This document shows, in pieces, positions 1 through 5,727 of a stretch of DNA of 7,206 bases. Below the pieces are notes generated by a model. The model made no database searches, was not told where the DNA came from, and saw only the letters and a program-made list of their open reading frames with translations. Position numbers and translations under genes: made by a program. Location of the stretch: positions 1 through 7,206 of the forward strand of contig JAJZFE010000139.1 of assembly GCA_021798655.1 (NCBI GenBank). The letters run 5' to 3'. This DNA comes from Acidobacteriota bacterium (lineage in GTDB: Bacteria > Acidobacteriota > Terriglobia > Terriglobales > Acidobacteriaceae). Positions within the stretch are counted from its first letter, which is position 1, and every line of letters starts with the position of its first letter.

Positions 1-947
1 TCCGCGAGGCCGTGCAGGGGTTGGAGAGCCAGGGCCGCGTGCATGAGATTGCAGGCCGCGAGGAACGCATCACCGCGATAGCGAAAGAATATGCGAAGTC
101 CCCGGAGGGAACGCTGGTTGTCTCGCCCGACAATCGTTCCCGCGTGGAGATCAACCTGGCGATTCGTGGCGAGATGCAGGAGCGTGGTTTGGTCAGCAAA
201 GATGACCATCGTATCGAAACACTTGTGCAGCGCCAGGACCTCACCGGGCCGGAGCGGACATGGGCCGCGCGGTACGAGTTCAACGATGTAGTGCGCTACG
301 CGCGTGCATCGAAAGAGACCGGCATGGAGCGCGGTGAGTACGCGCGGGTCAAGACCGTGGATGTCGAGAGGAATCTGTTGACCGTGGTGCGGGCGGATGG
401 CTCAGAGCTGACGTACGATCCGCGACGCCAGCAGGGCGTTTCTGTCTATCGCGAGGAACCGCGCACCTTCGCCGTTGGCGACCGCATCCAGTTCACCGCG
501 CCAGCCAACGACTTGAAGGTTGCCAACCGCGAATTGGGGACGGTCGAAGCGATCAACCCGGACGGGCAGATGCGCTTGAAGATGGACGGTGGCCGCGACG
601 TGCAACTCGATCCGCGCGAGCATCCGCATCTCGATCATGGCTATGCGGTGACGAGTCATTCCAGCCAGGGACAGACCGCCGAGCGCGTCTTGATTCACGT
701 CGATACCGAGTTGGCTGCGAAAGAGCTGCTCAACAGCCGTATGGCGTACGTTGCCGTCTCGCGCGGCGCGGAAGACGCGCAGATTTACACCAACGACCGC
801 GCGAAACTGTCGGAGGCTTTAGGGTATGACGTATCGCACGAGAGCGCCCATATACCAGCGATAAAGCTGGAGAAATCCGTCACGCCGCTGCAGCCCGAGA
901 TTGCGCCGAAGCAGGAACACCACTACGGATATGCAATCGAAATGTAA
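1..947 (+). CDS. MobF-type conjugative relaxase/helicase, C-terminal part (5' truncated by window)
   Basis: The reading frame is open from the window edge (first full codon at position 3) to TAA at 945-947, giving about 314 residues of a larger protein. It resembles the helicase and C-terminal end of TraA/TrwC-type relaxases, which nick oriT and unwind the plasmid strand during conjugation. Superfamily 1 helicase motif V is visible at nt 639-674 (GYAVTSHSSQGQ), and motif VI follows at nt 741-767 (MAYVAVSRG). Before them is a beta-rich insert (about nt 330-620) with DGSELTYDP and 'AVGDRIQFT', typical of this family. The relaxase domain and Walker A motif would lie upstream, outside the window. 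The frame shows no stop or frameshift here, so this portion is intact. It is followed by non-coding DNA and an ArdC-like stub, a context that fits a conjugative plasmid or integrated element. A RecD-like helicase without a relaxase domain cannot be excluded from this fragment. Confidence 0.85.
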   Translation, partial: REAVQGLESQGRVHEIAGREERITAIAKEYAKSPEGTLVVSPDNRSRVEINLAIRGEMQERGLVSKDDHRIETLVQRQDLTGPERTWAARYEFNDVVRYARASKETGMERGEYARVKTVDVERNLLTVVRADGSELTYDPRRQQGVSVYREEPRTFAVGDRIQFTAPANDLKVANRELGTVEAINPDGQMRLKMDGGRDVQLDPREHPHLDHGYAVTSHSSQGQTAERVLIHVDTELAAKELLNSRMAYVAVSRGAEDAQIYTNDRAKLSEALGYDVSHESAHIPAIKLEKSVTPLQPEIAPKQEHHYGYAIEM

Positions 948-1033
948 AAACTGCCTGCCCATCTGAGAGCAGCACCGATTCGTCGAACGGGACAAGCATC
1001 CTGCGACTCGTACTCGAACCAGTGTCTACGTGT

Positions 1034-1053
1034 GCGGAGGAGGGCTCCTCCGC
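1034..1053. repeat. Perfect 9-bp inverted repeat (hairpin 1)
   Basis: GCGGAGGAG (1034-1042) and CTCCTCCGC (1045-1053) are exact reverse complements around GG. As a hairpin the innermost pair would open to give about 8 bp and a 4-nt loop. There is no following T-run. Confidence 0.8.
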
Positions 1054-1088
1054 GCTGCGACCGCGTTCGCGTTCTCCGCTGCCACCTC

Positions 1089-1108
1089 TGCGGGAGGGTA
1101 CTCCCGCA
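1089..1108. repeat. Perfect 8-bp inverted repeat (hairpin 2)
   Basis: TGCGGGAG (1089-1096) and CTCCCGCA (1101-1108) pair exactly around the 4-nt loop GGTA. It lies 35 bp after hairpin 1 and resembles it in sequence (GCGGRGG-type arm). Confidence 0.8.
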
Positions 1109-1125
1109 ACGCCCTCCTATAGTTC

Positions 1126-1145
1126 CTGTGCGCTGAAGCGCACGG
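1126..1145. repeat. 8-bp hairpin with TGAA loop (hairpin 3)
   Basis: The core GTGCGC (1128-1133) and GCGCAC (1138-1143) pairs exactly around TGAA. It extends by one T-G wobble and one C-G pair to 1126-1145. It lies 17 bp after hairpin 2. Confidence 0.75.
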
Positions 1146-1287
1146 ACACGGAAGCCAGACCTTGCTAAGGGGGCTCCCCTCGCGCTCTCCAAGGCCATTC
1201 GCCCTTCGGGTTTTGGCTCCCCCACGCTACGCGCGGTACCCCCAAAAAGCTCCGCTCGAAGACCTTTCCGTTTGCTACCCCCGCCTT

Positions 1288-1330
1288 CGCCAGGTGGCGT
1301 TCGGCATGTACATGCCGCGTTTCAACGCGG
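1288..1330. repeat. Palindrome cluster: hairpin, 16-bp perfect palindrome and second hairpin
   Basis: Three symmetric elements are packed into 43 bases. CGCCA (1288-1292) and TGGCG (1295-1299) pair around GG. CGGCATGTACATGCCG (1302-1317) is a perfect 16-bp palindrome. CCGCGT (1315-1320) and ACGCGG (1325-1330) pair around TTCA and share three bases with the palindrome, so the last two could be alternative structures. The cluster ends 20 bp before the ribosome site of the ArdC-like stub. A dimeric regulator site or single-strand structural signal is possible; no specific protein is indicated. Confidence 0.75.
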
Positions 1331-1349
1331 ACGTGCAAAAGCCAACACC

Positions 1350-1355
1350 AAGGAG
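1350..1355 (+). promoter_or_regulatory. Ribosome binding site of the 1364 stub
   Basis: AAGGAG stands 8 nt before the ATG at 1364. This is the clearest Shine-Dalgarno on the left side of the window, and it shows that the short frame behind it once began, or still begins, a translated gene. Confidence 0.7.
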
Positions 1356-1363
1356 ATAACACC

Positions 1364-1492
1364 ATGAACACCACCAACACCATCGCCGCCATCGACAGCA
1401 AGAAGCCCAACACCAAACAGGAACTCATCGCCGCCAACATCAAGCTGCTGATTGAGCAGTTGGAAGCCCGCCGTTGCGGAGGACGTACCTAA
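1364..1492 (+). pseudogene. N-terminal stub of an ArdC-like anti-restriction/ssDNA-binding protein gene (42 aa)
   Basis: ATG at 1364 to TAA at 1490-1492 encodes 42 residues. The segment TKQELIAANIKLLIEQLEA (residues 17-35) resembles the start of ArdC-like proteins (DUF1738/ssDNA-binding domain plus zincin-like metallopeptidase). These are carried by conjugative plasmids and are thought to protect incoming DNA from restriction. In the family the chain continues for a few hundred residues; here it ends after seven unrelated residues (RRCGGRT). From 1473 the next frame reads VAEDVPNEELAAVAA and stops with TGA at 1518-1520. This could be the tail of the same or another gene brought in by a deletion or frameshift. 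The start region and ribosome site look intact, so the peptide may still be made. The family assignment is from memory of related N-termini over a short stretch, hence moderate confidence. A genuine 42-residue small protein is the alternative. Confidence 0.5.
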
Positions 1493-1568
1493 CGAGGAAC
1501 TGGCTGCGGTCGCAGCATGAAGACCATGTCCGCGATCATGTAACAATTCCGACAACGCAGGAAGACCG

Positions 1569-1599
1569 GGCAGGCGGGATGCTGGCGCTCCCGTCTGTC
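1569..1599. repeat. 11-bp hairpin with two G-T wobbles
   Basis: GGCAGGCGGGA (1569-1579) pairs with TCCCGTCTGTC (1589-1599) across a 9-nt loop. Nine pairs are Watson-Crick and two are G-T, so the structure suits plus-strand RNA or single-stranded DNA. No T-tract follows. Confidence 0.6.
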
Positions 1600-1612
1600 G
1601 CTTTCAGCGGCG

Positions 1613-1639
1613 CGGGAGACACCCTGCGGGTTTCTCCCG
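1613..1639. repeat. 11-bp two-part hairpin with 3-nt loop
   Basis: CGGGAGA (1613-1619) pairs with TCTCCCG (1633-1639). Inside it, after one C/T mismatch, ACCC (1621-1624) pairs with GGGT (1628-1631) around TGC. It is a compact 27-nt structure. The following bases are CCCTCTTCC-like rather than a U-run, so a Rho-independent terminator is unlikely. Confidence 0.7.
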
Positions 1640-1714
1640 TCCCTCTTCCGGCAACGAGAAAACTGTCATTCACAATGAATTCTGCACATTGCTCCTACAC
1701 ACTTCCTGCACAGC

Positions 1715-1734
1715 AAAAAATGGGCTCTATAGCC
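1715..1734 (-). terminator. Weak terminator candidate for the DUF3738 gene
   Basis: Read on the minus strand, GGCT-ATAG-AGCC is followed by CA and six T residues, about 75 bp past the stop codon of the DUF3738 gene. The stem is only 4 bp, so this is a marginal candidate. Confidence 0.3.
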
Positions 1735-1809
1735 TAAGCCAAATCAGGTGCTTGCGAAACCCTATTCACACGGTCGAAATGACAGAGTTTCACCCCATGA
1801 CAAACAGGT

Positions 1810-2736
1810 CTAGTTTGCGGAAGGCTGTTCCACGTGGTCGAGGATGAGGAAGCTGAGGGGAGCGTGCGTGGGCTGGAGCTTGAGGCCCAGCTGGTTCCTG
1901 AGGGCGTCGCGGAAGGCCTCGGTACTGTCGGCCACGGCGGCGTCTTCGGCGGTGAGACTGTGCATCCAGGTGAGGTTGAAGTCGTAGAGGCCGGGAAGGC
2001 CGGTCTGATCGACGACGGGGCGCGAGATGACGGCGAGGCCGGTCATGGTGGGCAGCGACGTGGCGAGGAGTGCGATAGGAACGGCGCGGGCACCGTAGTG
2101 CTGGCCCGGGAGATCCGATGGAACGTGCGCGATGACGCCGCAGGCAGGAGGCAGCTCGCCGAGGGGCGATGCGGGTGCGGGAACGGTGCAGGGATCGGAG
2201 GCAGGGTGAGGCTGGAGATGCGGGCCTGTGATGCCGGGCGCTGCAAGGATGAGCGCGAAGACGGGGGCGTCGGCGTCGACGGTGTGCACGCGCAGACCGA
2301 AGCGGTCGGCGAGAAGGGTCTGCATCATGAGACGCATCTGGTTGAGGGTGGTGTCGTTGGGAGCGCGTGCGGAGATATCGAAGAACTCGGGAGCGGCGTC
2401 GAAGGAGCCGGTGACCCAGAGTGGTGCGCCGGACCTGGGCGCTCCGGAGAAGTAACTGAAGCGGAGCGCGAGCTCTTGTGTGCCGGAGAGCTTGTAGGCG
2501 AAGGAGATGTAGCGCCAGAGTGGCTGGTGCGTGGCGAGGAACAAGCCACCCTCGGCGGCGCGGGCGTCGTCGGAGGCGATGGTGCCGTAGACGTTGCCGT
2601 TGTCGAGGGGGACGTTGCTGCGCTGCACGGAGCCGTGGCCGCTGGGGCGGACGGAGGCGACGTCAAATGCAGGCGGCGCGGCGTGCTGGGCGAGCGCGGT
2701 CGTTGCGAGCAGGAGCAGGGTGAGGAGTCGGCGCAT
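1810..2736 (-). CDS. Secreted DUF3738 / TIGR03435 family protein
   Basis: A 308-residue protein of a family greatly expanded in Acidobacteriota and of unknown biochemical function. Residues 1-17 are a typical signal peptide (two arginines, a leucine-rich core, ALA before Q17), so export is expected. The mature part begins with the family signature FDVASVRPS (24-32). It continues with MRLMMQTLLADRFGLRVH (134-151) and VVDQTGLPGLYDFNLTW (241-257), and ends with QLGLKLQP (282-289) and LILDHVEQPSAN (297-308). These match the conserved points of the family, and the length is within its usual range. C183 and C199 could form a disulfide after export. The start is supported by the signal peptide beginning at once, although no Shine-Dalgarno is seen before it. 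A 303-bp gap separates it from rnj, so it probably has its own transcript. No role is claimed. Confidence 0.9.
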   Translation of the reverse strand: MRRLLTLLLLATTALAQHAAPPAFDVASVRPSGHGSVQRSNVPLDNGNVYGTIASDDARAAEGGLFLATHQPLWRYISFAYKLSGTQELALRFSYFSGAPRSGAPLWVTGSFDAAPEFFDISARAPNDTTLNQMRLMMQTLLADRFGLRVHTVDADAPVFALILAAPGITGPHLQPHPASDPCTVPAPASPLGELPPACGVIAHVPSDLPGQHYGARAVPIALLATSLPTMTGLAVISRPVVDQTGLPGLYDFNLTWMHSLTAEDAAVADSTEAFRDALRNQLGLKLQPTHAPLSFLILDHVEQPSAN

Positions 2737-2858
2737 GGGCTGGCAGGGTTCAGGAGAACGATAGACCAGCGGGAGGGCGGCAGCAACTGCCAGAGTTGGT
2801 CGAGCGTATTCGACGGCGTTTGGAGAGGACGGGGATGGCGTTTGCTGGGGTGAAAGCG

Positions 2859-2907
2859 CGATGCCTCACCGTCGCGACGATCAGGCTGTCGCGCAGATGA
2901 GGCATCG
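2859..2907. repeat. 49-nt nested inverted repeat
   Basis: CGATGCCTCA (2859-2868) and TGAGGCATCG (2898-2907) are exact reverse complements. Inside, GCGAC (2874-2878) pairs with GTCGC (2888-2892) across a 9-nt loop, leaving a symmetric 5-by-5 internal loop. The left part also holds the palindrome CGTCGCGACG (2870-2879). No T-tract lies on either side, so it does not look like a simple terminator. It stands between the end of rnj and the start of the DUF3738 gene. Confidence 0.7.
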
Positions 2908-2961
2908 TGTGTTGGGGTTGGGGTCTTATGGCGCTTTCCCATCAGGTATGGTCGCCGCCCA

Positions 2962-2998
2962 CGAAGCGGATTCCTCCGCTTCGCTGCGGAATGACAAA
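2962..2998. repeat. 9-bp hairpin with 'GCGGAATGACAAA' tail, dispersed-intergenic-repeat type
   Basis: CGAAGCGGA (2962-2970) and TCCGCTTCG (2975-2983) pair exactly around TTCC, and the tail GCGGAATGACAAA follows. Sequences of the form 'GATTC..TTCGCTGCGGAATGACAAA' recur between genes in acidobacterial and some other genomes; that statement is from memory, not from a search. A shorter, degenerate cousin may lie at 1776-1787 (TCGAAATGACAG). The repeat is 42 bp past the stop codon of rnj and could protect the mRNA end. Confidence 0.55.
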
Positions 2999-3039
2999 TC
3001 GTGAAGATTGCTGGCGACTACACCTGGGAGGGAACGGCC

Positions 3040-4701
3040 TTAGAGTTCGAGGATGATCGGCATGATGAGCGGGCGGCGGTTGGCGTTCTTCTGGATGAAG
3101 CGCTTGAGGTCGCCGCGGATCTTGTCCTTCATGATGCCGTGGTCGCGGCGCTCCTCGTCGCTGGACTGGGCGAGGGTGCGGGCGACGATGTCGCGGGCGT
3201 TGCGGAGGAGTTCGGGGTCGTCGGCGACGAAGCCGCGGGTGGTGATCTCGGGGACGCCTTCGACCTGGCCGGTGCGCTTGTTGATGGCGATGATGGGCAG
3301 GAAGAGGCCGTCCTCGCCGAGGTGCTTGCGGTCGCGGATGACGGTGTCCTGCACGACGTCGGCGGTGGAGTTGTTGTCGATGCAGACGCGGCCTGTGGTG
3401 ACCTTGCCGGTCTTGTCCGCGTGGTTGCGGTCGACGGTGAGGACGTCGCCGTCCTCCAGGAGGATGACCTTCTCGGGGACGCCGGTGGAGATGGCGAGCT
3501 CGACGTGGCGCTTGAGGTGGCGGTAGTCGCCGTGCACGGGGATGAAGAACTTCGGCTTGACGAGGTTGATCATCATGCGCAGCTCTTCCTGCGAGCCGTG
3601 GCCGGAGACGTGGATGAGGCCGTTGGTGCCGTCGTCGTGGATGACGCGGGCGTCGCGGCGTTCGAGGTGGTCGATGACGCGGTAGATGCCCTTCTCGTTG
3701 CCGGGGATGACGCGGGAGGAGAGCAGGACGGTGTCGCCGGCGTCGATCTTGGCGAACTTGTGGTTGTCCACCGCCGCGCGGGAGAGCGCGGACATGGGCT
3801 CGCCCTGCGTGCCGGAGATCATGATCATCAGCTTGCTGGCGGGGGTGTCGCGGATCTGGCTGGGGTTGATGATGAGGCCCGGCGGCGGGTCGAGATAGCC
3901 GAGGTCCTGCGCGATCTCCGAGCTGTTGTCCATGGAGCGGCCGATGATGGCGACCTTGCGGCCGTGCTTGTAGGCCAGGTCCATCGCGATCTTCATGCGG
4001 TGGATGGAGGACGAGAAGCAGGAGAAGAAGAGCTTCTTTTTGGTGGCCGCGAAGATGTCGTCGAGGCGCGGGATGACGGCCTTTTCGCCAGGTGTGAAGC
4101 CGGGGCGGTCGACGTTGGTGGAGTCCTGCAGGAGGACGAGCACACCCTGTTTGCCGAGGTCGGCGAAGGCCTGAAGGTCGAAGGGATGGCCGTCGGGCGA
4201 GGAGAGGTCGATCTTGAAGTCGCCGGTGTGCAGCACGATGCCGACGGGAGTGTGGATGGCGAGCGAGACGCAGTCGACCAGCGAGTGCGTGACGCGGATG
4301 GGGTTGATGGTAAAGGCCCCAAGGGTGACGCGGTCGCCGGGGAGAATCTCGATCAGCTCGGCGTCGTCGAGGAGGCGGTGCTCTTCGAGCTTGCCTTCGA
4401 CGTAGGCGAGCGTGAACTCGGTGCCGTAGACGGGCACGTTCAGCTCGGAGAGGATCCAGGGGAGGCCGCCGATGTGGTCTTCGTGGCCATGCGTGAGGAC
4501 GATGCCGCGGACCTTGTCGCGGTTCTCAAGCAGGTAGCTGATGTCGGGTACAACGATGTCGACGCCGAGGAGTTCGTCTTCGGGGAACATGAGGCCGGCG
4601 TCGATGACGAGGATGTCGTCGGCATAACGGAGAGCGAGGCAGTTCATACCGAACTCACCGAGTCCACCAAGAGGAATTATCTGTAGTTTTTCATTTGCCA
4701 T
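3040..4701 (-). CDS. rnj: Ribonuclease J
   Basis: A 553-residue metallo-beta-lactamase/beta-CASP nuclease. It acts in the cytoplasm on RNA, both endonucleolytically and 5'-to-3' exonucleolytically, in mRNA decay and rRNA maturation. Metal-binding motifs are complete: HGHEDH (71-76), H139 in VTHS, D161 in HTGDF, and H390 in IPVHGDYR. The beta-CASP part shows DSTN (193-196), GRSM (254-257), GTQGEP (297-302) and SSRVIPGNE (328-336). HVSGH (364-368), which binds the RNA 5' phosphate region in known structures, is present. The C-terminal domain is present and the length is that of standard RNase J. The ATG at 4701 is chosen because residues 5-20 match the usual 'LxIIPLGGLGEFGMN' beginning. Its Shine-Dalgarno is weak (GAAG). 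It lies 84 bp behind the small membrane gene and may share that transcript or use its own promoter. Confidence 0.97.
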   Translation of the reverse strand: MANEKLQIIPLGGLGEFGMNCLALRYADDILVIDAGLMFPEDELLGVDIVVPDISYLLENRDKVRGIVLTHGHEDHIGGLPWILSELNVPVYGTEFTLAYVEGKLEEHRLLDDAELIEILPGDRVTLGAFTINPIRVTHSLVDCVSLAIHTPVGIVLHTGDFKIDLSSPDGHPFDLQAFADLGKQGVLVLLQDSTNVDRPGFTPGEKAVIPRLDDIFAATKKKLFFSCFSSSIHRMKIAMDLAYKHGRKVAIIGRSMDNSSEIAQDLGYLDPPPGLIINPSQIRDTPASKLMIMISGTQGEPMSALSRAAVDNHKFAKIDAGDTVLLSSRVIPGNEKGIYRVIDHLERRDARVIHDDGTNGLIHVSGHGSQEELRMMINLVKPKFFIPVHGDYRHLKRHVELAISTGVPEKVILLEDGDVLTVDRNHADKTGKVTTGRVCIDNNSTADVVQDTVIRDRKHLGEDGLFLPIIAINKRTGQVEGVPEITTRGFVADDPELLRNARDIVARTLAQSSDEERRDHGIMKDKIRGDLKRFIQKNANRRPLIMPIILEL

Positions 4702-4785
4702 GGATCTTCAGTCTATCGCACTATGCCGGCGTGGCGGCGAAGCATGGCAGGGATGAGAGGCCAGGCGTTTTGATGACGTCGTCCG

Positions 4786-4974
4786 CTACAGGGCACGCAG
4801 CAGCCGCGCAGGCAGCGTGAACAGCGCGCGGATCAACTCCAGCACGCCGTCGACCGCGATGCCGACGATGCGGAACGGCAACAATAGCAGCCATACTATG
4901 GGGTAGAGCACCAGCGCTACCAGAGCCAGTGGCCAACAGACGATAAGGAGGAGGATGAACAGCAGCAGCTTCAT
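4786..4974 (-). CDS. Small two-helix membrane protein, unknown function (62 aa)
   Basis: I do not recognise a named family. Counted from the chosen start, residues 1-32 are almost wholly hydrophobic with a proline near residue 15, fitting two membrane-spanning segments or a hairpin. A more amphipathic C-terminal part with arginines follows (LIRALFTLPARLLRAL), probably at the membrane surface. The ATG at 4974 is chosen over a GTG three codons earlier because AAAGGTG (4981-4987) then stands at a normal distance, about 8 nt. The gene starts 25 bp after the brnA stop codon on the same strand and is likely cotranscribed with brnTA. It could be a hydrophobic effector, an accessory of the toxin-antitoxin system, or an unrelated conserved small protein; the sequence alone does not decide. 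Confidence 0.7.
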   Translation of the reverse strand: MKLLLFILLLIVCWPLALVALVLYPIVWLLLLPFRIVGIAVDGVLELIRALFTLPARLLRAL

Positions 4975-4999
4975 GGAATGCACCTTTCTTCTGAATACG

Positions 5000-5314
5000 T
5001 CAGGCAGCCGTATTTCGTTCCGCAGCAGCCGCGCCTGCTTCCTTCATCAGTGCCTCATGAATCACCATCTTGAGGTAGGTCTGGTATTTGAGACCTTTCT
5101 TTTCGGCCTGCTGGCGGGCGAGTTCGATGTCGGCGGGGTCGAGACGGATGGTGGTGGTGGGCAGACAGGCTTTACGCGCGACTGTGCCCCGGCCAAGGCG
5201 ACCTTCGGAAGCGGCTTGCTCAAACGCCGCCATCGATTCGTCTTCGTGTGTGTCCCACCACTCCGCTTCTTCGGCCTCCGATTTGAAGTCAGGAAAGGTT
5301 CTGGTCTCCGGCAT
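5000..5314 (-). CDS. brnA: BrnA-type ribbon-helix-helix antitoxin (CopG antitoxin family)
   Basis: A 104-residue antitoxin that should bind and neutralise the BrnT-like toxin encoded just upstream and repress their shared promoter. Residues 8-23 (PDFKSEAEEAEWWDTH) match the signature start of the CopG-type antitoxin family paired with BrnT. Residues 53-58 (TTTIRL) form the DNA-contacting beta strand of a ribbon-helix-helix fold. Helices at about 60-72 and 77-92 complete it. The alanine-rich C-terminal tail is longer than in the shortest members. The start at 5314 has a good AAGGAG ribosome site 7 nt upstream and overlaps the end of the toxin gene by 26 bp, the toxin-first order usual for brnTA. 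Translational coupling is likely. A plain CopG-type regulator is the alternative, but the partner makes antitoxin the better call. Confidence 0.85.
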   Translation of the reverse strand: MPETRTFPDFKSEAEEAEWWDTHEDESMAAFEQAASEGRLGRGTVARKACLPTTTIRLDPADIELARQQAEKKGLKYQTYLKMVIHEALMKEAGAAAAERNTAA

Positions 5315-5627
5315 CTCTCTTCTCCTTCAACGTGAAGTAACGCTCGTGCCATCTTGTCCTGAGCGGGACTGCTGTGATGACGCGGATCTTTCCGTTGCGC
5401 GGCGTTGTAACAATGCGGAGGATTCGACCGGAGGCAGTCTCGCCGATCTGCTCCGTGCGTTCTTCGCCGTTTCTCATCGTCACGCTGAGGTCGATAGGGT
5501 CATTCGTTACGACTTCTTCGGCCTCGTGCGGTAAGACGTTGTGTCTCGCAATATGGCTGATGTTTGCTTCGCACCAATCGAACTCTACGCGTGAAAGTGC
5601 TTCCTTCTTCAGGTATGCGTCTGCCAT
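5289..5627 (-). CDS. brnT: BrnT-like toxin of a type II toxin-antitoxin system
   Basis: A 112-residue protein similar to BrnT, a RelE-fold ribonuclease whose activity stops translation. The family signature lies at residues 14-40 and begins VEFDWCEANISHIARHNV. It is followed by GEERTEQIGETASGRIL (54-70) and the strand IRVITA (81-86), in the expected order. The chain has about ten extra residues at both ends compared with short BrnT proteins. The start at 5627 is the first ATG of the frame, and AGAAGAG just upstream is a modest ribosome site. A later start just before VEFDW cannot be excluded. The reading frame is intact. It overlaps the antitoxin gene by 26 bp and is preceded, about 100 bp upstream, by an inverted repeat containing a promoter. 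Catalytic residues were not assigned individually. Confidence 0.85.
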   Translation of the reverse strand: MADAYLKKEALSRVEFDWCEANISHIARHNVLPHEAEEVVTNDPIDLSVTMRNGEERTEQIGETASGRILRIVTTPRNGKIRVITAVPLRTRWHERYFTLKEKRDAGDQNLS

Positions 5628-5727
5628 AAGAAACTCTTCTGCCCTGCTTTACCACACGGCTGTATATGGCGCTGCTTCAGTGCGCATCCTGAGGTATCGA
5701 GGCGCAGGACGATTGACCATCACGCTC

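Larger units (their letters stand above)
948..1363. other. Non-coding, hairpin-rich leader between relaxase tail and ArdC-like stub
   Basis: No convincing gene lies in these 416 bases. Open frames on either strand give low-complexity, arginine- and proline-rich translations without domain character. The stretch instead holds at least six short perfect inverted repeats (listed separately), most with 6- to 9-bp arms and 2- to 4-nt loops, between 1034 and 1330. None is followed by a T-tract, so they are not ordinary terminators. The stretch ends with a ribosome site (AAGGAG, 1350-1355) in front of the ATG at 1364. A leader, origin-of-transfer or single-strand-promoter role is an inference from the position between mobility genes. 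Confidence 0.6.
1493..1809. other. Non-coding stretch; probable edge between mobile element and chromosome
   Basis: No supported gene is present in these 317 bases. Up to about 1650 the DNA is GC-rich with two strong hairpins (1569-1599 and 1613-1639). From about 1660 to 1800 it is clearly richer in A and T and lacks such structures. No tRNA, integrase site or direct-repeat pair marking an exact boundary was recognised. The boundary is inferred from the change in texture and gene content. Confidence 0.5.
2737..3039. other. rnj-DUF3738 intergenic region
   Basis: These 303 bases carry no supported gene. They contain a nested hairpin (2859-2907) and a hairpin plus tail of a common intergenic type (2962-2998). 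A promoter for the DUF3738 gene should lie in the part near 2737-2850, but I could not identify convincing -35 and -10 boxes. Confidence 0.5.

Noticed and set aside
923..1225. A 100-codon minus-strand frame in the hairpin-rich region
   Set aside because: Its arginine-rich translation follows the inverted repeats and shows no domain, and it overlaps the end of the relaxase gene.
948..1363. CRISPR-like repeat array
   Set aside because: The inverted repeats differ in sequence and are not regularly spaced direct repeats.
1474..1737. An 87-codon plus-strand frame after the ArdC-like stub
   Set aside because: It starts inside the stub, runs through two hairpins into A+T-rich DNA and has no protein character or ribosome site of its own.
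1834..2853. A 339-codon open frame antisense to the DUF3738 gene
   Set aside because: It has a Gly/Glu/Val-rich low-complexity translation, whereas the minus-strand gene has a signal peptide and the family's conserved blocks.
3001..4686. A 561-codon open frame antisense to rnj
   Set aside because: It mirrors rnj codon by codon, giving a Val/Asp/Ala/Glu/Gly-rich translation without domain features. High GC at third positions keeps the opposite strand open. The rnj frame has complete catalytic motifs.
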